This document shows, piece after piece, positions 15,950 through 23,356 of a stretch of DNA of 45,726 nt. Made by a program: the position numbers and the translations under genes. The stretch is from assembly GCA_015064635.1 (NCBI GenBank), contig SVRV01000019.1, positions 1 to 45,726 on the forward strand, given 5' to 3'. The notes below the pieces were generated by a model. The model saw only the letters and a program-made list of their open reading frames with translations. It was not told the DNA's origin and ran no database searches. Origin of the DNA: Oscillospiraceae bacterium. Its GTDB lineage: Bacteria > Bacillota > Clostridia > Oscillospirales > SIG627. Position 1 is the first letter of the stretch. The number at the start of each line of letters is the position of its first letter.

Positions 15950-16483
15950 ATGCAACCAAAGCTTAAATTGCTCAAAATTCTTGACATTCTCAAAGAAACC
16001 GATAAAACCAATCCCATTACCGCACCCGCTATCTGCTCAAGACTTGAAAAGATGGGTATAAAAGCTGAACGCAAATCCGTGTGCAGAGATATAAACACGC
16101 TCATTGAATACGGATACAAAATCGTTCTATGCCACGACAACAAGCTTGGATACTACATGGACAGCTCTGATATTCCCCTCCCTCCTGCAATTCCTGTATC
16201 CCTTGACCTCATAAGAATAACCGTAGAATTCAAAAAGGATGATGCCGAAGCAGTATATGCCATTCTTGGACAAGGCGAGGAAAAGGAAGACGGCGAATAC
16301 ATAATATCCGAAATCGGAGTGCCTTCTTCAAATCTTTTTTCCAACCTCTTTATGCTTGGTACATCGGTGAAGCTCACCGCCCCCTCGGAGCTTAAAGAAG
16401 AATTTGAAAAGAAGCTTGACGAGGTAGCAGATTTCTACAAGAAACGACGTGCAAGTGAAAAAATGGATTTCTGGCTTTTGTAA
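15950..16483 (+). CDS. HTH-WCX transcriptional regulator lacking the WYL core
   Basis: 177 aa. Residues about 1-65 form an HTH_11/DeoR-type winged helix as in YafY/WYL regulators (LLKILDILKETDKTNPITAPAICSRL, ERKSVCRDINTLIEYGY). Residues about 90-165 match the C-terminal WCX extension (RITVEFKKDDAEAVYAI ... EIGVPSSNLFSNLFMLGTSVKLTAPSELKEEF). The central WYL domain (normally about 80-100 residues with the W-Y-L triad) is absent, so the protein is roughly half the usual length. AAGGAG lies 8 bases before ATG 15950. Divergent from the Gfo/Idh gene, which it probably regulates. There is no sign of a frameshift: the reading frame is continuous. Confidence 0.75.
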   Translation: MQPKLKLLKILDILKETDKTNPITAPAICSRLEKMGIKAERKSVCRDINTLIEYGYKIVLCHDNKLGYYMDSSDIPLPPAIPVSLDLIRITVEFKKDDAEAVYAILGQGEEKEDGEYIISEIGVPSSNLFSNLFMLGTSVKLTAPSELKEEFEKKLDEVADFYKKRRASEKMDFWLL

Positions 16484-16531
16484 GTAAAATTTACATTTTT
16501 CGCCCACTTGCTTTTTTGTGCAATTTACCTA

Positions 16532-16560
16532 TTACATAAAAAGGATTTTTATGGTATAAT
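16532..16560 (+). promoter_or_regulatory. Promoter of the CarD-like gene
   Basis: TTACAT (16532-16537), 17 bp, TATAAT (16555-16560). Confidence 0.6.
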
Positions 16561-16599
16561 ACATTACAGTAAAGCACAATACATCAAGGAGGCGTTTAT

Positions 16600-17094
16600 A
16601 TGTGGAGCAAAGGTGATACTGTTGTTTACGGTTCAAACGGTATATGCAGAATTGAAGACATCAGAGACGAACAGTTTGGAAATGAGGCTAAAAAATACTA
16701 CATCCTCAAACCGTTGTTTGATGAAAAAAACACCTACTTTGTTCCGTCCTTTAATGCCGCATTGATGGATAAAATGCGTTCCGTACTCTCAAAAGACGAT
16801 ATGATGCTGCTGATTAAAAAAATGTCGGAGATCTCACCCGAATGGATCGACAATGACAAATTGAGGTTAGAAACTTACCGTAGCGTTTTGGAAAACGGAG
16901 AGCGTGAAAGAACGGTCGCTGTGCTTAAAGCACTTTATGAGAGAAGAGAAACTCTTTTGAAAAGCGGAAAAAAGCTTCGTACAACCGATGAAATATATCT
17001 CAATACAGCAAAAAAGCTCATAGAAAATGAAATAGCTTTTGTTTTTGAAATTGAACGTGAAAAAGTACAGAGCTTCATTGAGCAATATCAATGA
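16600..17094 (+). CDS. CarD/CdnL/TRCF-domain transcription regulator
   Basis: 164 aa. The N-terminal RNA-polymerase-interacting Tudor-like domain is seen as WSKGDTVVYGSNGICRIEDI ... KYYILKPLFDEKNTYFVPSFN (residues 2-50). The rest is helical, as in CdnL, ending in LYERRETLLKSGKKLRTTDEIYLNTAKKLIENEIAFV. CarD-like proteins bind the polymerase beta subunit and stabilise open complexes at many promoters. AAGGAGG lies 7 bases before the ATG, and a strong terminator follows, so it is a single-gene unit. Confidence 0.88.
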   Translation: MWSKGDTVVYGSNGICRIEDIRDEQFGNEAKKYYILKPLFDEKNTYFVPSFNAALMDKMRSVLSKDDMMLLIKKMSEISPEWIDNDKLRLETYRSVLENGERERTVAVLKALYERRETLLKSGKKLRTTDEIYLNTAKKLIENEIAFVFEIEREKVQSFIEQYQ

Positions 17095-17109
17095 GAATAC
17101 ATTTTGGAA

Positions 17110-17146
17110 AACTGCACTGTTTCGGTAACAGTGCAGTTGTTTTTTA
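17110..17146 (+). terminator. Terminator of the CarD-like gene
   Basis: Stem AACTGCACTGTT (17110-17121) with AACAGTGCAGTT (17127-17138), loop of 5, then a T-run. Confidence 0.92.
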
Positions 17147-17187
17147 AAAAATATCAGAGATTTTTTAAAAAATCGAATACATATTTA

Positions 17188-17216
17188 TTTACATGCGTTA
17201 TTTTTTGTGATAAAAT
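17188..17216 (+). promoter_or_regulatory. Promoter of the MBL-fold gene
   Basis: TTTACA (17188-17193), 17 bp, TAAAAT (17211-17216). Confidence 0.55.
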
Positions 17217-17253
17217 GTACAAAAATTTTAAAAATATCTAAATTAAGGAAAAT

Positions 17254-18120
17254 ATGAAAAATATTCAAATAACCGATGTCCGCCACCTACCCGGTGACAG
17301 CGGCTTTCTCATTCACAACGAAAATACCGCCATCCTATACGATACCGGATTTGCTTTTACGGGTTACAAGCTTGCGGAAAACATAAAAAATGTATTAGGC
17401 AATCGACCTCTTGACTATATATTTCTTACTCACTCTCATTATGACCACGCTGCAGGAACACCATACGTACACAAAGCATATCCAAATGCCAAAGTAGTTG
17501 CAAGCGAATATGCAAACACAGTTTTTTTAAGACCGACGGCAAGAGCAAGAATGCGTGACCTTGACCGCAAATTTGCAGCTAAATGCGGTGTTGAAGAATA
17601 CGAAGACTTGATAGATGAACTGAGAGTTGATATTGCTGTGAAAGACGGTGACGAGCTTAACTGTGGAGACATGACCTTCCGCGTAATCGCTCTGCCGGGG
17701 CACACAAAATGTTCTGTTGGGTTTTATCTTAAAGAAAGCAAGCTGTTGCTTGGAAGCGAAACCCTTGGTGTTTACTTCGGAAACAACACCTATCTTCCAT
17801 CATATCTCGTAGGGTATCAAATGACAATGAATTCCTTTAATAAAGCAAAAGAGCTTGATATTGAAAGTATTCTGCTCCCACACTACAAAGCAGTGCATCG
17901 AAGTGAAGCAAAAATATACCTTGCAAATTCAGAAAAAGTGTCAAGAAATACAGCCGAAATGATAAAAACTATGCTATCGAAGGGTAAGTCCAAAGAGGAA
18001 ATAGCCACATATTTCAAAAATCATATTTACAAGGATAATGTAGCCCCCATCTATCCGATAGATGCCTTCGAGCTTAATACAAGTATTATGATAAACCTTA
18101 TAGAATCGGAATTGATGTAG
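17254..18120 (+). CDS. Metallo-beta-lactamase-fold hydrolase
   Basis: 288 aa. Metal-site motif THSHYDHAAG (H60, H62, D64, H65), a further ligand in LPGHTKCS (H150), and H210 in LLPHYKAVH. The expected bridging Asp position is in the GSETLG region, where a Glu is present. C-terminal helices (about 215-285) extend the fold. The superfamily covers glyoxalase II, lactonases, nucleases and others; no substrate is evident. No link to antibiotic resistance is implied. Starts at ATG 17254 after a weak AAGGAA site. Confidence 0.8.
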   Translation: MKNIQITDVRHLPGDSGFLIHNENTAILYDTGFAFTGYKLAENIKNVLGNRPLDYIFLTHSHYDHAAGTPYVHKAYPNAKVVASEYANTVFLRPTARARMRDLDRKFAAKCGVEEYEDLIDELRVDIAVKDGDELNCGDMTFRVIALPGHTKCSVGFYLKESKLLLGSETLGVYFGNNTYLPSYLVGYQMTMNSFNKAKELDIESILLPHYKAVHRSEAKIYLANSEKVSRNTAEMIKTMLSKGKSKEEIATYFKNHIYKDNVAPIYPIDAFELNTSIMINLIESELM

Positions 18121-18204
18121 GACAAATTTATTATAGCCAAAGTGGGATAATTGTCTTTTCTGAATTTTTCGTTGATTTATCCATAAAAAACATTGTTTTG
18201 GATA

Positions 18205-18233
18205 TTGACTTTAAGATAACTTTGGTATACTAT
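18205..18233 (+). promoter_or_regulatory. Promoter of the PIG-L/HPr-like pair
   Basis: TTGACT (18205-18210) with either TATACT (18226-18231, spacer 15) or TACTAT (18228-18233, spacer 17). A small dyad GGTCA/TGACC (18247-18261) lies just downstream in the leader. Confidence 0.5.
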
Positions 18234-18296
18234 AAATATGTGTAAAGGTCATTTTTTGACCGAAATATGAATTTTTCGAAAATATTGGAGGAAATT

Positions 18297-19001
18297 ATGA
18301 GAGTTTTAGCTATCACTGCACATCCCGATGATATGGAATTTATGTGCGCAGGTACACTTCTTAAGTGCAAGGCAAGAGGCGATGAGGTTTTTGTTTGCAC
18401 AATCAACAACGGTAACATGGGTCACCTTGAAATAATGCCCGATGAGCTTGCTGAAATCAGACGCGCAGAAGCGAAGAAAGCTTGCGACCTTGCAGGATTT
18501 ACATATTTGTACTGCGATATCGGAGACCTTTGCTCATACTATCAGAGCAAAGAGCAAAAGGACAAGCTTGTTGACATTATCCGTCAGGCTAATCCCGACC
18601 TTATGATAATTCCTGATCCCGATGATTATATGTGCGACCACGTTGCAGCTTCAAAGCTTGCTTTCGATGCAGCTTTCATGGCAACAGTTCCTCATTACAT
18701 TACAAATTATCCCGCCATTGACAATATCACTCCCATTTACTATATGGCAAATGCTGCAGGTATTAACTTCACTCCCACAGAATATGTTGATATCACAGAT
18801 TTCTATGAGAAGAAGCTCGAAATGCTTCACTGCCATGAATCTCAGGAAATATGGCTCAGAGACCATGACGGAGTTGATTACACCAAGGAGTGCCGTGTTC
18901 TCGCAGAGTACTACGGACTTCACTGCAAGGCTGACTATGCCGAAGCATTCCGCCCTTGCCTTGTTTCACACCGTATCCGTTCATACAGAGTTCTTCCCTA
19001 A
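18297..19001 (+). CDS. PIG-L/LmbE-family zinc deacetylase
   Basis: 234 aa. Signature AHPDDMEF at residues 8-15 (His, Asp, Asp zinc site and catalytic Asp) and the third ligand in CDHVAAS (H115). The family removes acetyl groups from N-acetyl-glucosaminyl compounds such as GlcNAc-inositol, bacillithiol precursors or GlcNAc itself. ATG 18297 follows TTGGAGGAAATT; the longer frame from 18267 lacks a ribosome site. No bacillithiol or mycothiol glycosyltransferase lies beside it, so the substrate is open. Followed after 18 bases by the HPr-like gene. Confidence 0.88.
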   Translation: MRVLAITAHPDDMEFMCAGTLLKCKARGDEVFVCTINNGNMGHLEIMPDELAEIRRAEAKKACDLAGFTYLYCDIGDLCSYYQSKEQKDKLVDIIRQANPDLMIIPDPDDYMCDHVAASKLAFDAAFMATVPHYITNYPAIDNITPIYYMANAAGINFTPTEYVDITDFYEKKLEMLHCHESQEIWLRDHDGVDYTKECRVLAEYYGLHCKADYAEAFRPCLVSHRIRSYRVLP

Positions 19002-19019
19002 GGAACAAATTGCACTTTA

Positions 19020-19250
19020 ATGAAAAAGGTCAATATAAAATTCGATACTATCGTACAAATACAAAACTTTGTTAACAATATGAGCTGCTATGCCTCGGAT
19101 GTAGACCTTATTTCGGGCAGCAGAACAGTTGATGCGAAATCTATTATCGGCGTTTTCAGTCTTGATATTTCAAATCCAATTACATTGCAGGCAAGCGGAA
19201 AAGACGAGGATGCAGTTATAGAAGCAGTAAAAGATATGATAGTTGAATAA
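19020..19250 (+). CDS. HPr-like protein without the phosphorylatable histidine
   Basis: 76 aa. The second half fits the HPr fold (VDAKSIIGVFSLDIS, then ITLQASGKDEDAVIEAVKDMI), including the K-S of the HPr(Ser) kinase site region. The first half lacks the G-L-H-A-R-P active loop: the equivalent stretch reads TIVQIQNFVNN, with no His at all. It therefore cannot be the usual PTS phosphocarrier and might be a regulatory or partner-binding relative (compare Crh, which also lacks the active His). The ribosome site is weak (AAGGA far upstream), so translation may depend on coupling to the PIG-L gene. Confidence 0.75.
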   Translation: MKKVNIKFDTIVQIQNFVNNMSCYASDVDLISGSRTVDAKSIIGVFSLDISNPITLQASGKDEDAVIEAVKDMIVE

Positions 19251-19256
19251 CGTGTC

Positions 19257-19287
19257 AAAGGATATGTCAAAAATCGACATATCCTTT
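19257..19287. terminator. Terminator after the HPr-like gene
   Basis: Stem AAAGGATATGTC (19257-19268) with GACATATCCTTT (19276-19287), then T-rich sequence; also suited to end the XRE message on the minus strand. Confidence 0.9.
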
Positions 19288-19303
19288 TTATTTCTGTGTT
19301 TTA

Positions 19304-19510
19304 TTATTTCTGCATTTTGGGGTTATCTGTTCTTTGAAGCAAGTAATCAACAGAAATATCAAAATAGTCGGCAATTTTTATAAGCTCATTAATCCCGGGC
19401 TCTCTTTCGCCGGTTTCGTATCTGCTTATAGTATTTTGATTTGTGTTCAAATCCAACGCCAACTTAAGCTGTGATATTCCTCTGTTTTTTCTTATTTCTT
19501 TCAAACGCAT
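19304..19510 (-). CDS. Small XRE-family (HTH_3) repressor, second copy of the type
   Basis: 68 aa, a single helix-turn-helix: LKEIRKNRGISQLKLALDL, recognition region TNQNTISRYETGERE, then ELIKIADYFDISVDYLLQRTDNP. Start at ATG 19510 with GAGGTGA 4 bases before it. Divergent from a zinc-ribbon protein gene over a 76-base region with two near-identical 17-bp sites. Probably represses the divergent gene and itself. Related in form to the XRE proteins at 8.4 and 43.4 kb, but the operator sequences of the three loci differ. Confidence 0.88.
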   Translation of the reverse strand: MRLKEIRKNRGISQLKLALDLNTNQNTISRYETGEREPGINELIKIADYFDISVDYLLQRTDNPKMQK

Positions 19511-19521
19511 AAAATCACCTC

Positions 19522-19571
19522 TTGACAATAATATCCCAATATGGTATAATCAAATATCCCAATTTGGTATA
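19522..19571. promoter_or_regulatory. Consensus promoter overlapped by two XRE operator-like sites
   Basis: Plus-strand TTGACA (19522-19527), 17 bp, TATAAT (19545-19550): a perfect consensus. Two 17-bp imperfect dyads, TATCCCAATATGGTATA (19532-19548) and TATCCCAATTTGGTATA (19555-19571), are 23 bp apart. The first covers the spacer and -10, the second the start of transcription, so bound repressor should block initiation. Confidence 0.8.
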
Positions 19572-19586
19572 TAAGGAGGAATTTAA

Positions 19587-20027
19587 ATGTCTTTTTGTCA
19601 AAAATGCGGTTTTCAATTAGCTGACGGAGTTGCATTTTGCGGACGGTGCGGTGCCCCACAGTCTACACCACAAGTAAATAGCGGTGGATTTTATCAAGGA
19701 GCGCCTTACGCACATCAAGCAGAACGAATGGTTACAATTCAAAGAACGGGAATCTTCGGAACCGATCCTATGGCAGTATATATCGACGATTCAGAATATG
19801 CCATAGTTCGCCACGGAGAAACAAAAACATTTCCCATACCTTCGGGAATGCATCGCTTGCAAATCAAAGCGACATCCCATGCAGTCGGCAAAGGCGGTTT
19901 AACTGTAGGACAAGGAAACAAAAACAGTTATTCAAGCGATGTAATCTATATCAGAGAAACTGACGGAAACTTGAACTTTTCCGTAACAATGAATATGTTC
20001 GGGAAAATCACAGTAAAAGCACTTTGA
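19587..20027 (+). CDS. Zinc-ribbon protein with C-terminal beta-rich (PEGA-like) domain
   Basis: 146 aa. The N-terminus is a classic zinc ribbon, FCQKCG ... FCGRCGAP (Cys pairs near residues 4-7 and 18-21). A Gln/Gly/Tyr/Pro linker follows, then a beta-rich domain (about 55-146) with VYIDDSEYAIVRHGETKTFPIPSGMHRLQIKA, which resembles PEGA/DUF2846-type surface domains. No membrane helix is visible. AAGGAGGA lies 6 bases before the ATG. Its promoter is the strongest in the window by consensus match, but is overlapped by the operators of the divergent XRE gene, so it should be strongly induced on derepression. Confidence 0.75.
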   Translation: MSFCQKCGFQLADGVAFCGRCGAPQSTPQVNSGGFYQGAPYAHQAERMVTIQRTGIFGTDPMAVYIDDSEYAIVRHGETKTFPIPSGMHRLQIKATSHAVGKGGLTVGQGNKNSYSSDVIYIRETDGNLNFSVTMNMFGKITVKAL

Positions 20028-20069
20028 TATAAATCTTTGCGACTTTTTAAAAAACGCATAATATGTAAC

Positions 20070-20099
20070 ATGGCGGAGCAAATATATTTGCACCGCCAT
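20070..20099. terminator. Hairpin between zinc-ribbon and mazF genes
   Basis: Stem ATGGCGG-x-GCAAATA with TATTTGC-x-CCGCCAT and one A/A mismatch (20070-20099), then ATTTTC on the plus strand. Convergent genes flank it; the T-run is short. Confidence 0.65.
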
Positions 20100-20103
20100 A
20101 TTT

Positions 20104-20448
20104 TCATTCCAGTCCAAAGCTTACAGAAATTGCGTTGTTTACCTTCTCCATTGTCTCATCCTCGAGGTGTCCCATTTTTTCCTTCAAGCGTTTCTTATCT
20201 ATCGTACGTACCTGTTCAAGAAGAATGACAGAATTCTTCGCAAGTCCAAAGCGGTCTGCCATGACCTCGATATGTGTCGGAAGCTTGGTTTTGTCCACTC
20301 GGCTTGTAATAGCTGCCGCTATTACCGTAGGAGAATGTTTATTTCCAACATCGTTTTGAACAATTACCACAGGTCTTATTCCGCCTTGCTCGGAGCCTAT
20401 CACAGGGCTGAGGTCAGCATAAAATATATCTCCTCTTTTGATAGTCAT
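20104..20448 (-). CDS. mazF: MazF/PemK-family mRNA interferase toxin (EndoA/NdoA-like)
   Basis: 114 aa, the usual length. Signature [30 protein letters not shown] at the N-terminus, then [13 protein letters not shown] and [16 protein letters not shown], all typical of the Firmicutes EndoA type. It cleaves single-stranded RNA at short motifs (UACAU in Bacillus). AAAGGAGAAGAAT precedes the ATG. The usual upstream antitoxin gene (MazE/EndoAI, about 90 aa) is absent: only 157 bases separate it from the divergent Wzz-like gene and no suitable small frame is there. Confidence 0.9.
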   Translation of the reverse strand: MTIKRGDIFYADLSPVIGSEQGGIRPVVIVQNDVGNKHSPTVIAAAITSRVDKTKLPTHIEVMADRFGLAKNSVILLEQVRTIDKKRLKEKMGHLEDETMEKVNNAISVSFGLE

Positions 20449-20528
20449 ATTCTTCTCCTTTCTTTATCCTCTTTTATTTTTTTCAGAGAACATGCCTTTT
20501 ATTCAAAACAACTATCAAAAAAGTATTC

Positions 20529-20557
20529 TTGACTACAATTGTTTTATATGGTATACT
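20529..20557 (+). promoter_or_regulatory. Promoter of the Wzz-like gene
   Basis: TTGACT (20529-20534), 17 bp, TATACT (20552-20557). Confidence 0.65.
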
Positions 20558-20605
20558 GTAGTGTAATTTTGTATTACAGTTTATAATCAATTAATCGAGG
20601 TTAAC

Positions 20606-21754
20606 ATGGAACAAAAGACAAGCGGTTCGGAATTTCAAATTTCGGACATAATAAAAATGTTCAAAGGAAAGGGCAAAAAGCTCATTTCCATCACATTAAT
20701 TTTTGCCGTTATCGGCGGACTGTATTCCTTTTTTAATACCTTTGTTTTTGGGGAATACGGAAATACTGTAAGCTTTCACGTCTCCTCTCTTGAAAGCTCC
20801 GAGGACCTGATTCATCTTCTGCGTTCGGAAAGTTTCGCAGAAAAGCTCTTACTTGACGAAAACGGATTGCCTCCAAGAGAGAAATGCAACCCAGAGGACT
20901 ACGACGCTGCTTTAAATTCAATTATTGAATGTAACCGGATAAGACAGAATTTAAAAGATATAACTAGTGAAACAACCGCCTTCTCACGCAATATCGTACT
21001 TCCCGACGGGACTAAATCCACTTGGGATAACGTAGTAGCCGAGCGCGACAGATTGCAAGGACGATGCGACGAAATAGTTCAACTGCTTACCGTATACAAA
21101 TCTGCTTATTCCGATGCAGTAGCACAGGACCCAAACCACATTCTCCGTACAGCAGAATATGAAAAGGAACTCGAATCCGCACAAGCAGAAAAAAAGGAGT
21201 TCGACGAGACTGTATACCTGAAAGCACTGGCTCAAAAAAGAAGTCTTGAGCAAAAGCACAGTAGTGAATATTCTCTTTTAAAACAAAAAAAGGAGATTTC
21301 TGAAGAACTCTGTGCAAAAGTTATTGGGCCATGGCGAAACGATTCCCAAGTAAAAAAGGATATTACTTTTATAAATAATTCAATTACAGTAGAGTACACA
21401 AACGAATCAAAAGAGAAGGATGAAGTTAAAAATAACACTTCGTTTATAAATGTTGAAGTATCCGTAAAAGGAGATAAAGAAAGAGCCGACAGAATAATTA
21501 AAAGCCTCGGCACTGCCCTCCCTATTTTTGTTGAACAAAGTATGGAAGAGCTCACAGAAAGCACCGATACAAAATGCAGCCTCATTTCTCCGTTCAGCGA
21601 AGCGAAAAACCTCAATGCGAAAGACTTTTGGGAAAACAGCTTTAAAAAAGCACTTTTATTTGCACTTTGCGCTTTTGCTGCATACAGCTTGCTTGTTATG
21701 ACAAAGGGCTACATCCGCTCAGTCCTTGATGAGTCAAACGGCAACGATAATTAA
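20606..21754 (+). CDS. Wzz-like (polysaccharide co-polymerase type) membrane protein
   Basis: 382 aa with the Wzz topology: short N-terminal cytosolic part, transmembrane helix about 25-45, a long extracellular region with coiled-coil-prone stretches (about 145-235, rich in E/K/Q/L), and a second helix about 348-366 with a short C-terminal tail. No Wzz consensus Pro-rich motif is obvious before the second helix, and there is no tyrosine kinase domain. Such proteins set polysaccharide chain length, but no glycosyltransferase, flippase or polymerase lies nearby, so the role is inferred only from topology. GAGG lies 5 bases before ATG 20606. Confidence 0.6.
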   Translation: MEQKTSGSEFQISDIIKMFKGKGKKLISITLIFAVIGGLYSFFNTFVFGEYGNTVSFHVSSLESSEDLIHLLRSESFAEKLLLDENGLPPREKCNPEDYDAALNSIIECNRIRQNLKDITSETTAFSRNIVLPDGTKSTWDNVVAERDRLQGRCDEIVQLLTVYKSAYSDAVAQDPNHILRTAEYEKELESAQAEKKEFDETVYLKALAQKRSLEQKHSSEYSLLKQKKEISEELCAKVIGPWRNDSQVKKDITFINNSITVEYTNESKEKDEVKNNTSFINVEVSVKGDKERADRIIKSLGTALPIFVEQSMEELTESTDTKCSLISPFSEAKNLNAKDFWENSFKKALLFALCAFAAYSLLVMTKGYIRSVLDESNGNDN

Positions 21755-21783
21755 GGCAAAAGTTTAACTTTAACAAAATATTT

Positions 21784-21813
21784 GCTGAATTCGTGTGAAT
21801 TCAGCTTTATTTT
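21784..21813 (+). terminator. Terminator of the Wzz-like gene
   Basis: Stem GCTGAATTC (21784-21792) with GAATTCAGC (21797-21805), loop GTGT, then TTTATTTT. Confidence 0.85.
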
Positions 21814-21855
21814 CCGCATATTTTAAAAAATCCGTTTTAAAATCCGATAAATTTA

Positions 21856-21884
21856 TTGACATTTTTTTACATATATAGTATCAT
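21856..21884 (+). promoter_or_regulatory. Promoter of the dipeptidase-aminotransferase operon
   Basis: TTGACA (21856-21861), 17 bp, TATCAT (21879-21884). Confidence 0.65.
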
Positions 21885-21916
21885 ATATAAATAATGCTCG
21901 TATAAGAGGTAAAAAG

Positions 21917-23335
21917 GTGAAAAACACAACTGAAGCAATCCGTTCATATATACAAAGCAATAAGAAAAGCATTGTATCACAGCTCATAGAGCTTGCAAAA
22001 ATACCTTCCATCACATCAGATGCAACGGAAGGTGCTATGTTCGGCAAGGAATGTGCAAAAGCAATATTGCACACGGAAAAGCTGTTCTGTGATGCAGGCC
22101 TTGATATTCACACGCATAAGGACTGTGCTTACACAGTAGGTAAAACAAAAGGTGACGATAAAACTATTGGACTTTTTTGTCACGCAGACGTTGTAACTGC
22201 GGTTGAAGAGGACTGGATAGTAACAAAGCCCTTTGAACCTATCGAAAAAGATGGTTTCCTTATAGGCAGAGGTGTAGAAGACAATAAAGCGGGAATTGTT
22301 TCGGCAATATGGGCTCTTAAAGCACTGCAGCACGCAAATCTTGTTCCGAAAAGCACGTTACTCATCTACGCAGGCTCAAACGAGGAATGCGGTATGAGTG
22401 ACCTTGAGATTTTCACCTCCGAAAATTCTTTACCTGATTTTGCTATCGTACCCGACAACGAATATCCCGTTTGCCGTGGAGAAAAAGGAATATTACGTTT
22501 CTGGGCAGACTTCAAAAAGCCTTTTGAAAGTATAATTTCAATTTCAGGCGGACAATCCCTCAACATTGTTTTGGGAAGTGTAACCTGTGAGCTTAAATAC
22601 AGCGATAAGATTGTTGAACAGCTCAATGCGTTTTGCAACGGCAAAAGCGAATACACCGTAACAGTTGGTGACACAGTAACAATTGTGGCAAAAGGAAGAA
22701 GTACACACGCCGCATATTCGGCAGAATCGGTCAACGCCCTTTGGGTGCTTATTCAGGCGCTCAAGCACTGTGACCTTCCTGCAGGTGATATGGAAATATT
22801 GAAAAATGCAGAAAAGCTTGTAGCCGATCCGTTTTCAAAAACAGTGGGGCTGGATACTATGGACTCGGAATTCAAGGAAACAACTTGTACCAACGGCATA
22901 GTTGAAACAAACAACAGATGTCTTACCCTTTCCTTTGACACAAGATACGGTACCGAAGTGAATATCGAAGAATTTATCAAAGGCTATACTCTTTGCCTTG
23001 AAAAAATGGATGCCGGTATAAGAATAACCGAGCAGGATAACGGATACGTTATACCTGAAAATTCGTCGATAATAACCGCTATGAACGATGCCTGGTACTC
23101 AATTACGGGCGACAGCAGAAAACCCAATCTCAGCTATGGCGGAACATATGCAAGACATCTTAAAAATGCCGTAAGCATAGGAACCTGCATTCCCACAACA
23201 CCAAAGCTCAACCTTCCCTTCGGACACGGAGGAGCACACCAACCCGATGAATTGATAGATATTGACGGTATGCTGAAGAGCATTGAGGTAATTGCACATA
23301 TGATATTAAAGGCTGATGAAGTACTTCACGCCTAA
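21917..23335 (+). CDS. M20-family dipeptidase of the Sapep/PepV type
   Basis: 472 aa. M20 metal-site signatures: LFCHADVV (first His), GRGVEDNKAG (bridging Asp), GSNEECGMSD (catalytic Glu pair) and the C-terminal FGHGGAHQPDE (last His). The long lid domain and the NLSYGGTYARHLKNAVSIG segment are typical of Sapep/PepV Mn/Zn-dependent dipeptidases that release amino acids in the cytosol. The start is GTG 21917 with AAGAGGT 6 bases upstream. Co-transcribed with the aminotransferase 21 bases downstream, suggesting dipeptide and amino-acid use. Confidence 0.88.
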   Translation: MKNTTEAIRSYIQSNKKSIVSQLIELAKIPSITSDATEGAMFGKECAKAILHTEKLFCDAGLDIHTHKDCAYTVGKTKGDDKTIGLFCHADVVTAVEEDWIVTKPFEPIEKDGFLIGRGVEDNKAGIVSAIWALKALQHANLVPKSTLLIYAGSNEECGMSDLEIFTSENSLPDFAIVPDNEYPVCRGEKGILRFWADFKKPFESIISISGGQSLNIVLGSVTCELKYSDKIVEQLNAFCNGKSEYTVTVGDTVTIVAKGRSTHAAYSAESVNALWVLIQALKHCDLPAGDMEILKNAEKLVADPFSKTVGLDTMDSEFKETTCTNGIVETNNRCLTLSFDTRYGTEVNIEEFIKGYTLCLEKMDAGIRITEQDNGYVIPENSSIITAMNDAWYSITGDSRKPNLSYGGTYARHLKNAVSIGTCIPTTPKLNLPFGHGGAHQPDELIDIDGMLKSIEVIAHMILKADEVLHA

Positions 23336-23356
23336 ACTTATATAATAGAGGTAAAA

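Noticed and set aside
17254..18120. MBL-fold gene as a beta-lactamase
   Set aside because: No signal peptide and general MBL motifs only; the superfamily is mostly not lactamases.
20449..20605. Hidden MazE antitoxin in the gap upstream of mazF
   Set aside because: No minus-strand frame of suitable length with a ribosome site is present.
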